NCBI RefSeq assembly: GCF_010894405.1
Contig: NZ_JAAIYA010000010.1
Span: 402,244 to 466,243, forward strand
From: Pyxidicoccus caerfyrddinensis
GTDB lineage: Bacteria > Myxococcota > Myxococcia > Myxococcales > Myxococcaceae
Direction of reading: 5' to 3'
DNA length: 64,000 nt
The notes under the pieces are model-generated. The model did no database searches. It was not told the DNA's origin and worked only from the letters and a program-made list of their open reading frames with translations. The translations under genes were made by a program, and so were the position numbers. The number at the start of each line of letters is the position of its first letter. The stretch's first letter is position 1. Shown here piece after piece: positions 1-6,950 of the stretch.

Positions 1-382
1 GCCCCGGCCCGCGCGGGCGGGCCACGAAGCGCAGCACGCCGCCCTGGAGCGTGGGGAGCACCCCCGGGGGGATGACGTAGACGTGGTCGGGCTGGAGCCG
101 CTGGCCGTCACTCGCCTCGACGACGGGCATCGGGGTCGAGCGCGCCAGGAGCGACGCCAGGTTGCTCTCGTGCTCGGGGGACAGGTGCTGCACGAGCACG
201 AAGGCCATCCCCGTCCGCTCGGGCAGGAACAGCAGCAGCTCGCTGAAGGCCTCCAGTCCACCGGCGGAGGCGCCAATGCCCACCACGGGCACGATGGGGG
301 CGGGCCTCGGGCGACGCGAGCGTGACGGCGCGGCGGCCGGGGTACGGGCCTTTTTCTTCTTCGCGGGTTTCCGCGTGCTCAA
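1..382 (-). CDS. CheB-type protein-glutamate methylesterase, N-terminal part (gene runs off the window start)
   Basis: CheB-type esterases remove methyl groups (or amide groups) from glutamates of chemoreceptors. The visible 127 residues begin with a Lys/Arg/Pro/Ala-rich tail of about 30 residues. A CheB catalytic domain follows, with the nucleophile motif GIGASAGG and the family stretches FVLVQHLSPEHES and VYVIPPG. There is no receiver domain before the catalytic domain, so this is either a stand-alone CheB or the head of a CheB-CheR-PAS hybrid, an architecture common in myxobacteria. The start chosen is TTG at 382, seven bases after GGAG, because no ATG or GTG lies in frame upstream. The C-terminus and the rest of the active site lie outside the window. 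Confidence 0.8.
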   Translation of the reverse strand, partial: MSTRKPAKKKKARTPAAAPSRSRRPRPAPIVPVVGIGASAGGLEAFSELLLFLPERTGMAFVLVQHLSPEHESNLASLLARSTPMPVVEASDGQRLQPDHVYVIPPGVLPTLQGGVLRFVARPRGPG

Positions 383-548
383 ACGGGCGCTCCGGGAGGC
401 GGGTTCCGGCGAGGCCTCGCGACCTTCCGGCGCGCAGCATACGGCAAGCCCCGGGCGGACCACGGGCGGAACGGTGTGCCGTGTAACCCGGCCCCCGCAC
501 TCACGGCTGCTGGTCGGAAACCTCTGCGACGGCTAGCGTGCGCGCCCA

Positions 549-1337
549 ATGAAGTCCGCGCGTTCGCCGCTGAGCATCCACCGCAACTCCCCCTGGGTCG
601 TCGTGGGGGCCTTTTTCTTCTTCCTCGCCCTTTCGGCGGTCTACGCCTTCATGACGTTCCGGACTCCCTCGACGCGGCTCGAGGTCATCGTCTCGGTGGG
701 GGTGGCCGCCGTTGTGTGGGGAGGCTTCTTCGCCGTGCTCGTGCGCTTCCGGCAGGAGTGGGTGGAGCTGCACGCGGACGGCCTCGTCCACCACAAGCGG
801 GACGGCGAGGTGCGACTGCCCTGGGAGCAGGTCACCCAGTACAAGGTGGACCTGTTGGAGAATCCCCACGCGGGCGGCAAGGTGCTCCAGTCCATCTGGT
901 CGCGGCTGGCGGACAACGGCAAGCATCGCTTCTCCAGGGGGCCGTCCCTGACGTCGCTGACGCTGTACGGCCAGGACGGAGACGCCATCACGTTGCAGCC
1001 CCGGCTGCTCGGCTTCTTCTCCCTCGCGGAGAAGTCGCTGGACCGCGTCGACGCGGTGCTCACCCTGCGCCATGACGCGCAGCTGCGCGACGGTCAGCCG
1101 GTGGCGTTCGGCGAGGAGGTCCTCCTCACGGCGCAGGGGCTGTCGGTCCGCGGCGAGCTCCTGCCGCTGGCGGAGATTGCGCAGGTGCGCGCCATCGACG
1201 GGCAGGCGCGGGTGCAGCGGCGCAGCGGCAGCTGGGTGGACCTGGGCCGCATTCCCAATGCCTACGCGCTGATGTCCACGCTGCGCGCCCTGCGCACGAG
1301 CAACCGCACCAAGACGTCTCCAGGCCTGCGCGGGTAG
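549..1337 (+). CDS. Two-TM membrane protein with PH-like repeats, unknown function
   Basis: The product has 262 residues. Two hydrophobic helices lie near the N-terminus, at roughly residues 17-36 and 42-64. A soluble part follows with two similar beta-rich stretches, around residues 75-110 and 190-240. Both contain the pattern 'L.A.GL..+GE..LPW/L.EI.Q', which resembles bacterial PH-like domains of DUF6585-type proteins. No catalytic motif is visible. It stands alone between the divergent CheB-like gene and the next gene, with no good ribosome binding site before the ATG. The function is unknown; a membrane-associated adaptor is only a guess. Confidence 0.6.
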   Translation: MKSARSPLSIHRNSPWVVVGAFFFFLALSAVYAFMTFRTPSTRLEVIVSVGVAAVVWGGFFAVLVRFRQEWVELHADGLVHHKRDGEVRLPWEQVTQYKVDLLENPHAGGKVLQSIWSRLADNGKHRFSRGPSLTSLTLYGQDGDAITLQPRLLGFFSLAEKSLDRVDAVLTLRHDAQLRDGQPVAFGEEVLLTAQGLSVRGELLPLAEIAQVRAIDGQARVQRRSGSWVDLGRIPNAYALMSTLRALRTSNRTKTSPGLRG

Positions 1338-1412
1338 CGGCTTCCCGCGACGTGGTAGGGCTTCCTCCGGCGCTCCGCTTCGACGATGCTCCGGCCCCTC
1401 TCTGGAGGCCTC

Positions 1413-2033
1413 ATGACGCGGACCCTCGGCGGTGTGGTGGCGGTGCTGCTCTCGTTGCTCGCGGCGCCCGTGTGGGCCCAGGAGGCCGCGCCGGGCGGCG
1501 CTCCGGCGGACATGGAGGCGACGCACAACGCGCTGCGCGCCCTCAAGCAGGAGATGGAGGACGCGCTCAACACGCAGGACGTGGACCGGCTGCTGAAGCA
1601 CCTGACCCCGGACGTCGTGTTCACCACCATGAACAACGACGTGCGCGTGGGCAAGGACGCCATCCGCGCCTACTACGACGAGATGATGCGCGGGCCGAAC
1701 CGCGTCGTGGAGAAGCTCAACGCGAAGTTCGAGGTGGATGACCTCACCCACCTCTACGGCAACACGGGCGTCGCGTGGGGCTCGTCGAAGGACCACTACG
1801 TGCTCACGGACGGCACGGACATCGTCATCGACAGCCGGTGGACGTGCACCCTGGTGCGCCAGGGCGACCAGTGGCTGATTGCCGCCTTCCACTACTCCAC
1901 CAACGTGTTCGACAACCCGCTGCTCGCGAAGCTGAAGTACTACGGGGCCATCTTCATCTCCGTCGCGACGCTCGCCGCGCTCCTGGCCGGCTTCGTCATC
2001 GGCCGGACGCGACGCCCGAAGGCAAAGGCCTGA
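1413..2033 (+). CDS. Exported SnoaL/NTF2-like protein with C-terminal membrane anchor
   Basis: The 206-residue product has a Sec signal peptide ending near AQA. An NTF2/SnoaL (DUF4440-like) cone domain follows, with features such as TQDVDRLLKHLTPDVVF and VRQGDQWLIAAFHYS. It ends in one transmembrane helix and a basic RTRRPKAKA tail. These domains bind small hydrophobic ligands, and here the domain should face the periplasm. The start at 1413 was chosen over the in-frame ATG at 1386 because it follows GGAGG and opens directly into the signal peptide. Its last 38 bases overlap the 3' end of the convergent PAP2/synthase gene. The substrate is unknown. Confidence 0.65.
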   Translation: MTRTLGGVVAVLLSLLAAPVWAQEAAPGGAPADMEATHNALRALKQEMEDALNTQDVDRLLKHLTPDVVFTTMNNDVRVGKDAIRAYYDEMMRGPNRVVEKLNAKFEVDDLTHLYGNTGVAWGSSKDHYVLTDGTDIVIDSRWTCTLVRQGDQWLIAAFHYSTNVFDNPLLAKLKYYGAIFISVATLAALLAGFVIGRTRRPKAKA

Positions 2034-3513
2034 CACCGGCCGGCTCGCGGAGGAACGGCAGGCGGCGCGGCAGCCGCCTCGCCCGGAAGCCCTCGATGGA
2101 GCGGTGGAACAGCCGCAGCAGCGGCGTCCCGGTGCGCCCTTCGAGGGCGGACAGCTCCTCTGCGGAGCGCTCCAACAGCACGCGAGCGCGGGCGTACTCC
2201 GTGACGACCCAGGCCCGCCCCGCGTTCGAGTTCAGCAGGGCGTCGTAGTCACCCGGGTCTGCGTCCCCTGCCCTCACTTCATCCGCCACCTCGGCCGGCA
2301 CGTTGTAGAGCCCCGCCGCCAGGTCCTCGCGCAGGTCGCGCAGGGTGGAGCACCACCCGAATGCGTCGATGAGCGAAGGCACGTCCGAGGCGCGCACGTC
2401 GGCCCCGGCCACATGCAGCATCAGGTCCACCGACAGGCGGAACGTGTCCCGGTGCTGCGCGAGCAGCACCTCCGCGGACAGCCACCGCCGCTCGCGCACC
2501 CGCTCCCTGTCTTTGCGCATGGTGCGCATGAGCGCGAAGACGTGGGCCCGCGCCTCCGGGGCCTCCAGGCTGGCGAGCAACACGCGCCCGAGCGTGGCCG
2601 CAGACCCCGTGTCCTGCGTGCGCCCCGCTTCCAGCTCCGCGAGCAGCGCATCCACCCAGTCGAGCGGCTCGCCCTCCACGGCCCGGTCTCCGTCGAGCAC
2701 GTCGTCCACGAGTTGGAGGAAGCAGAACCCCACCCGGGCCACGCGGGCCTGGCGCCTGAAGCGGCCCAGCGAGTAGCGATAGAGCGCCAGACCAATCAGC
2801 GCATAACGCAGGTGCCTGCGGGAGAAGCGGAACAGCTCGCGGGCACAGAGCGCCTCCACGCGGAGCGCGGCCAGGAAGTCCTCATTGCGAGCCCGGGGCG
2901 CGACGAACCGCCACGTGCCCCAGGCGAGCAGCGCGCCCGCCACCACGTCCACCAGGTGGTGCTCGTGGATGAGCAGCGTGGACGCGGCAATGGCCGTGGC
3001 CCACAGCCCGAACAGCGCCCGTGCCCACCCGCCCGAGCGCTCCGCGTACGCCAGCGCGGCCGTGCAGGCGAAGGCGACGTGGAGCGACGGCAGGTAGTTG
3101 CGCTCCAGGTTCATCGTGTCGGCCACGAAGAAGATGTCGGCCCAGCCGCCCTGCACGACGCGCGAGGGCCAGGCGACCTCCACGGGCAGCACGAGGAAAC
3201 CCACCGCGCCCACCACCGTCTCCGCGCAGAGCGCGAGCGCGAAGGGCACCATGTCCTTCCACGTGCGGAAGACGAACAGGGACAGCAGCAGCAGCACGTC
3301 CATGCTCACGTAGACCGCCGCCCACGCGGGAACGAACGGGATGTGCCGCTCGAAGGGCAGGTCCACGCGGAGGCCGCCGGAGTAGAAGCCCGTCACCCAG
3401 CTCGCGCCGCCGTACACGGCGAGGAAGAACAGCGCGAAGCCGAGCGCGAGTGAGCCCGTGAGCAGCAGCTCCTCGCGCCGGGGCAGACCGAACAACGCGG
3501 GACGTCCGGTCAT
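1996..3513 (-). CDS. PAP2-type phosphatase fused to squalene/phytoene-synthase-like domain
   Basis: This 505-residue protein joins two enzymes. The N-terminal half (about residues 1-230) has five to six membrane helices and the PAP2 motifs NYLPSLHVAFA and the H-x3-D of HEHHLVDVVAG, the pattern of lipid phosphatases and inositol-phosphorylceramide-synthase-like enzymes. The C-terminal half (about 240-480) is a helical trans-prenyl synthase fold with both Asp-rich motifs kept: DDVLD after FLQLV, and DLRED in LRDLREDLAAGLYNVP. This is the layout of enzymes that join two prenyl diphosphates. The ATG overlaps the desaturase stop codon (ATGA), so translation is probably coupled. A phosphatase attached to a diphosphate-using synthase suggests prenyl or lipid phosphate chemistry at the membrane. 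The product cannot be predicted. Confidence 0.8.
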   Translation of the reverse strand: MTGRPALFGLPRREELLLTGSLALGFALFFLAVYGGASWVTGFYSGGLRVDLPFERHIPFVPAWAAVYVSMDVLLLLSLFVFRTWKDMVPFALALCAETVVGAVGFLVLPVEVAWPSRVVQGGWADIFFVADTMNLERNYLPSLHVAFACTAALAYAERSGGWARALFGLWATAIAASTLLIHEHHLVDVVAGALLAWGTWRFVAPRARNEDFLAALRVEALCARELFRFSRRHLRYALIGLALYRYSLGRFRRQARVARVGFCFLQLVDDVLDGDRAVEGEPLDWVDALLAELEAGRTQDTGSAATLGRVLLASLEAPEARAHVFALMRTMRKDRERVRERRWLSAEVLLAQHRDTFRLSVDLMLHVAGADVRASDVPSLIDAFGWCSTLRDLREDLAAGLYNVPAEVADEVRAGDADPGDYDALLNSNAGRAWVVTEYARARVLLERSAEELSALEGRTGTPLLRLFHRSIEGFRARRLPRRLPFLREPAGVRPLPSGVASGR

Positions 3514-4430
3514 CGCTCCTCCACGGTGGCGGGCAGCGGCCGGGGCCCACGCCACATCGACAACCAGACGCGCAGGAACGACGGCCGGGGAGCGCCCGAA
3601 TCCACGAAGCGCCCCAGATGGAGCCATGGCACGTGCGGGTGTCGATGATGCGCGCGGTGGTAGTGGTAGTTGAGGAACAGCCAGCGCACGGGCGCGGCCA
3701 CGCGCAAATCCCACGCCCCATCGCGCACGTGCAGCGGAGACCACGCATGGTCCGCGTACTGCAACCCGCTCCAGTTGACGGCGAAGGCCGCGTAGCACAG
3801 CGCCCAGCCCGTCACGGACAGGTCCAGCGCCACCGCGAGCCCCGCCTGCACCGCCACTGCCAGCAGCACCTCCCACCGGATGGCCGCCCCCGGAGCGTCC
3901 TCCAGTCGCCCCAGGTACGCATCCGCGCCCGTCTGCTCCCCATAGCGCGTACCCGTGCCGCGAAGCCGGTGCAGCAGTCCGGGAACGAGGGCGAAGGCCA
4001 CCGCGCCCACCGGCACGAAGAGCCAGTAGAGGCCACTGAGGATGGAGTACCACTGCGCGCGCTTGAGCAACCGGTTGTCCCCGGGCCGGAAGTAGTCGAA
4101 CTGCTCCAGCCGCGTCCGGTTGTGGCGGTGGTGGTTGAGGTGGAAGGCGCGCTGCATGGTGAAGGACGTGGGAAACAGCGTCGCCGCCACGCGCCCCAGC
4201 CCATCATTCACGCGTCGCGACGGGTGCAGCACGGCATGCGTCGCCTCGTGCAGCAGCGAGAAGACGGTGTTGTTCACGAACGAGAACACCGCCGCCGCCG
4301 CCAGTCGCACGGCCCACGTGTCCGCATGAGCGGCCAGCCAGAGGCACCCGGCGCACGCGGTCATCGCGGCGGCCAGGAGCACGATGTTGAGGGTGGCCGG
4401 GATGGGCGTGTCCCTACCCTCGCTCGTCAT
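3510..4430 (-). CDS. Membrane fatty-acid/carotenoid-type desaturase (di-iron, His-box family)
   Basis: The 306-residue protein has four to six transmembrane helices and the three histidine boxes of integral-membrane di-iron desaturases, hydroxylases and ketolases: HEATH, HLNHHRH and HYHRAHHRHPH. These bind the two irons that insert a double bond, hydroxyl or keto group into acyl chains or carotenoids, using electrons from a partner. It is the middle gene of a three-gene operon. It overlaps the upstream Rieske gene by 17 bases and shares ATGA with the downstream PAP2/synthase gene. The upstream Rieske protein is a complete oxygenase rather than a simple electron carrier, so the electron donor is not obvious here. 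The substrate is undetermined. Confidence 0.85.
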   Translation of the reverse strand: MTSEGRDTPIPATLNIVLLAAAMTACAGCLWLAAHADTWAVRLAAAAVFSFVNNTVFSLLHEATHAVLHPSRRVNDGLGRVAATLFPTSFTMQRAFHLNHHRHNRTRLEQFDYFRPGDNRLLKRAQWYSILSGLYWLFVPVGAVAFALVPGLLHRLRGTGTRYGEQTGADAYLGRLEDAPGAAIRWEVLLAVAVQAGLAVALDLSVTGWALCYAAFAVNWSGLQYADHAWSPLHVRDGAWDLRVAAPVRWLFLNYHYHRAHHRHPHVPWLHLGRFVDSGAPRPSFLRVWLSMWRGPRPLPATVEER

Positions 4431-5385
4431 CGCGGTCCTCGGGCAGGCTGGCGGTGAAGGACATCAACTGGCGCAGAATCGGGTCCTCCGCGGCGCCGGC
4501 CGGGTTGAAGCGCATGCCGTGGAGCACGGACAAGTCCCTGCGCAGGAACGACGTGAAGAGCCACCGGGACACCGCGAGCGACAGCCGCTCCATGCCCGGA
4601 ATGCGGCCCCGGCGCGCGGCGAAGGCCAGCCGCACGGCCATGCCCGCGTCGGTCTTCCGGATGCCGGCGACGAGGGCACTCCGCGTCCGCCCGAGGTCGC
4701 TCTCCACGGAGAGCAGCGTCCCGCCATGCACGGTGATGGTGACGCGGATGTGATTGCCGGACAGCGTCTTCATCAGCCAGTCACTGGCCCCGGTGCCGGT
4801 GACGCGCGACGTGTAGCGCAGGCGCAACGTGAATGGGTCCGGCCGTTCGACGACGGGCGCATCCCGCAGCTCGCGGTGGTGCACGGTGCGCAGGTGCTCG
4901 ATGTCGAACGAGTTGGCCACCAGCGGCAGCCAGTCACAGCGCACGGTGACTTCGCGTCCGGTGCGCCAGGACAGGCTCGCGTCACCCACCTCCGGCGGAG
5001 GACAGAGGACCACGGGGCCGTTGAAGACGAGGATGGCGCCGTACCGCTCCACCACGGGGAACGGCCGCTGCCCGGGCCTGCCGCCCACATCTGACTGACA
5101 GGCGCCGCTGCCGTCGAAGCGCCAGTGGTGCAGCGGGCAGCGCAGGCAGTCACCGACGACGGTGCCACCCGCGAGGTGCGTGCCCATGTGAGCGCAGTGC
5201 GCGGACAGCGTGTGCACGCCGCCGCCCTGCCCCCGGAAGAGCACCAGCTCCCTGCCGCCGAGGCTGAAGCCCATCACCTGTCCGCGCCGGAGCGACTCGG
5301 ACGGGCACACGAGGTGCCACGCCCGGAGCCGGCCCGGCTCGGGTTGACGGACCGGGTCCGCCCACGCCGCGACATTCACCGCCAT
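4414..5385 (-). CDS. Rieske non-heme iron oxygenase (alpha subunit type)
   Basis: The 323-residue protein has an N-terminal Rieske [2Fe-2S] domain with ligands Cys64, His66, Cys83 and His86 (C-x-H-x16-C-x2-H). A catalytic domain follows with the mononuclear iron triad Asp161, His164, His169 in the motif NSFDIEHLRTVHH. These enzymes hydroxylate, desaturate or demethylate with O2, and the short single-subunit form resembles those acting on sterols, terpenoids and other lipids. It is the first gene of the operon with the desaturase and the PAP2/synthase fusion, so it probably oxidises an intermediate of the same lipid or isoprenoid pathway. A reductase partner is not encoded nearby. Confidence 0.85.
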   Translation of the reverse strand: MAVNVAAWADPVRQPEPGRLRAWHLVCPSESLRRGQVMGFSLGGRELVLFRGQGGGVHTLSAHCAHMGTHLAGGTVVGDCLRCPLHHWRFDGSGACQSDVGGRPGQRPFPVVERYGAILVFNGPVVLCPPPEVGDASLSWRTGREVTVRCDWLPLVANSFDIEHLRTVHHRELRDAPVVERPDPFTLRLRYTSRVTGTGASDWLMKTLSGNHIRVTITVHGGTLLSVESDLGRTRSALVAGIRKTDAGMAVRLAFAARRGRIPGMERLSLAVSRWLFTSFLRRDLSVLHGMRFNPAGAAEDPILRQLMSFTASLPEDRDDERG

Positions 5386-5451
5386 GCCGCGAGGCTAACG
5401 GACGGTACGGCCCGGTCGCCACCCGTCCGCACACCGTCTGTCACCGCGCGC

Positions 5452-6228
5452 TCACGCCGCCGGAAGGAACATTCCTTCCAGCCGGGGCTGCCACCGGGCC
5501 CGGAGCGCCTCGACGGCGGGCGCGTCCAGCCCCCAGGTGAGCAGGCAGATCCAGGCGCTCACCTCGCCATCGCAGCCGTTGAGGTCCACGGTGATGCGCG
5601 CGTCGTTCCAGTTCTTCACGGTGATGCCGAGCGCGCGCGGAGGCATCCACAGGTCCACCTCCCCTTCCAGCGCCTCGCCCGTGACGGCGCGGGCCCGGAA
5701 GGTCCGCTCACCGGTGCGCTCCAGGCCGAGCACGCCCGGCCCCAACAGCCGCTGCCACGCCTGGTCCAGGGTCACGCTCCCCACCGGCACGGGCACCATC
5801 ACCTGCTGCCCGGGGGTGCCCGGGTGCCGCTCCAGCATGTGCTTGAGGTTCTGGAAGAACACCGACCAGCCGCGGTCCAGCGCGTCGTACTCGGCATCCC
5901 AGTCCGCGCCCTCGCCAAAGCCCGAGTGGACGAGGCGCAGCGTCGTCTCCCCGCCCTCGCCTTCGACATACCAGTCGGTGGCGACTTGAGGCCGCTCGGG
6001 GCTCCGCGTCTGGAAGCGCTTCCCCGGCTCCCAGACTTCGATGCGACTCTCACTCGCCATGCCGGGCCAGCTCAGCCACACGGAACCGCCGACGCCTGGC
6101 GTCACCTTCACGTCGAGCGCGAACCAGCGCTTGATCTGGTCCGCCTCGGTGATGGCGCGCCAGACGGCATCGCGAGGGGCGTTGATCTTCACCTGCTTCT
6201 CGAGACTGCGCGGCTTGTCCTGGCTCAC
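5452..6228 (-). CDS. SRPBCC/AHSA1-family protein
   Basis: The 258-residue product starts with the AHSA1/START-like opening KQVKINAPRDAVWRAITEADQIKRWF and carries the typical GGSVWLSWPG and WEPGKRFQ stretches. A second half of similar length resembles a degenerate repeat of the fold. The family forms a hydrophobic ligand cavity. In bacteria it is very often paired with an ArsR regulator, as here: its ATG overlaps the regulator's TGA (ATGA), so the two are co-translated. The second gene of such pairs is commonly the regulator's target, but the ligand is unknown. Confidence 0.75.
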   Translation of the reverse strand: MSQDKPRSLEKQVKINAPRDAVWRAITEADQIKRWFALDVKVTPGVGGSVWLSWPGMASESRIEVWEPGKRFQTRSPERPQVATDWYVEGEGGETTLRLVHSGFGEGADWDAEYDALDRGWSVFFQNLKHMLERHPGTPGQQVMVPVPVGSVTLDQAWQRLLGPGVLGLERTGERTFRARAVTGEALEGEVDLWMPPRALGITVKNWNDARITVDLNGCDGEVSAWICLLTWGLDAPAVEALRARWQPRLEGMFLPAA

Positions 6229-6803
6229 TCGGGGTTCTCCTTCTCGGGTGCTGCTGCGGGGTGCACGCCGAGGAAGAGGCGGTAGTGGCGCCCTCCCTCG
6301 GCCCTGTCGTCGTGGTAGCGCGCGACGAGCCGGCCGACGGTCTCCGCCAGCTCCTCCGCGAAGGCATGTCGCGCCTTCGCGTTGGGGAAGCGCACGTCGG
6401 CCTGCAGGGAAAAAGTCGGCAGCGTCTTGCCCGCCGCCTGCGCGCGCTCGCGCAGGGAGGCCACCTCGCGCACGCTCCGCGCCGCGACGGCGATGAGGTA
6501 CGCGGAAGAGAAGCGGTCCACCGCGGCGGCGGGGTCCGGGGCCAGCGAGGCCAGGGCCTCGGCGGACACGAGGTAGGCGCGCGAGCTGGCCTTCACCAGC
6601 CGCTCCACCACGTTGCCCTTGCGGCGCTCCTCGACCAGCTCGACCAGGCCCTGCTGCTCCAATTCGCGCAGGTGGTACCCGACCTTCTGCCGCGAGGTGT
6701 CCAGCTCACGCGCGAGCGCCGCCGCCGTGATGGGCGTCGCGAGCCGCTCCAGGATGCGCGCCCGCATGGGCCGGGCCTTCGCCGCGCTGCTGTCCTTCGC
6801 CAT
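6225..6803 (-). CDS. ArsR-like winged-helix transcriptional regulator
   Basis: The 192-residue protein has a winged helix-turn-helix in residues 10-65 (LATPITAAALARELDTSRQK, then VGYHLRELEQQGLV). A helical C-terminal part with no metal-binding Cys pair follows. It heads a two-gene operon with the SRPBCC protein. A strong inverted repeat lies 16 bases upstream of its start (6819-6858), so it very probably represses its own operon. The extended C-terminal domain suggests a small-molecule or protein ligand rather than a metal. Confidence 0.8.
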   Translation of the reverse strand: MAKDSSAAKARPMRARILERLATPITAAALARELDTSRQKVGYHLRELEQQGLVELVEERRKGNVVERLVKASSRAYLVSAEALASLAPDPAAAVDRFSSAYLIAVAARSVREVASLRERAQAAGKTLPTFSLQADVRFPNAKARHAFAEELAETVGRLVARYHDDRAEGGRHYRLFLGVHPAAAPEKENPE

Positions 6804-6818
6804 GCCCGCCTTCTAGCT

Positions 6819-6878
6819 CCGACAAACTTTCCCGGTCAAGACAAAGAAAGTTTGTCGGTGGCCAATCAGGTTTGTCGG
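6819..6878. promoter_or_regulatory. Likely operator of the ArsR/SRPBCC operon: perfect 12-bp inverted repeat plus a third half-site
   Basis: CCGACAAACTTT at 6819-6830 is the exact reverse complement of AAAGTTTGTCGG at 6847-6858. A third half-site, GGTTTGTCGGC, lies at 6869-6879. The arms are AT-rich against the local background and sit just upstream of the ArsR start (6803). A role for the divergent gene at 6951 is also possible, as the third half-site lies 72 bases before its start. Confidence 0.7.
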
Positions 6879-6950
6879 CACCGGGCTGGAACCTGCCGAG
6901 CCGCCCTGCTGTCCTGCGCAATCGCGAACAGGCTGGCTCCAGGAGACGGA

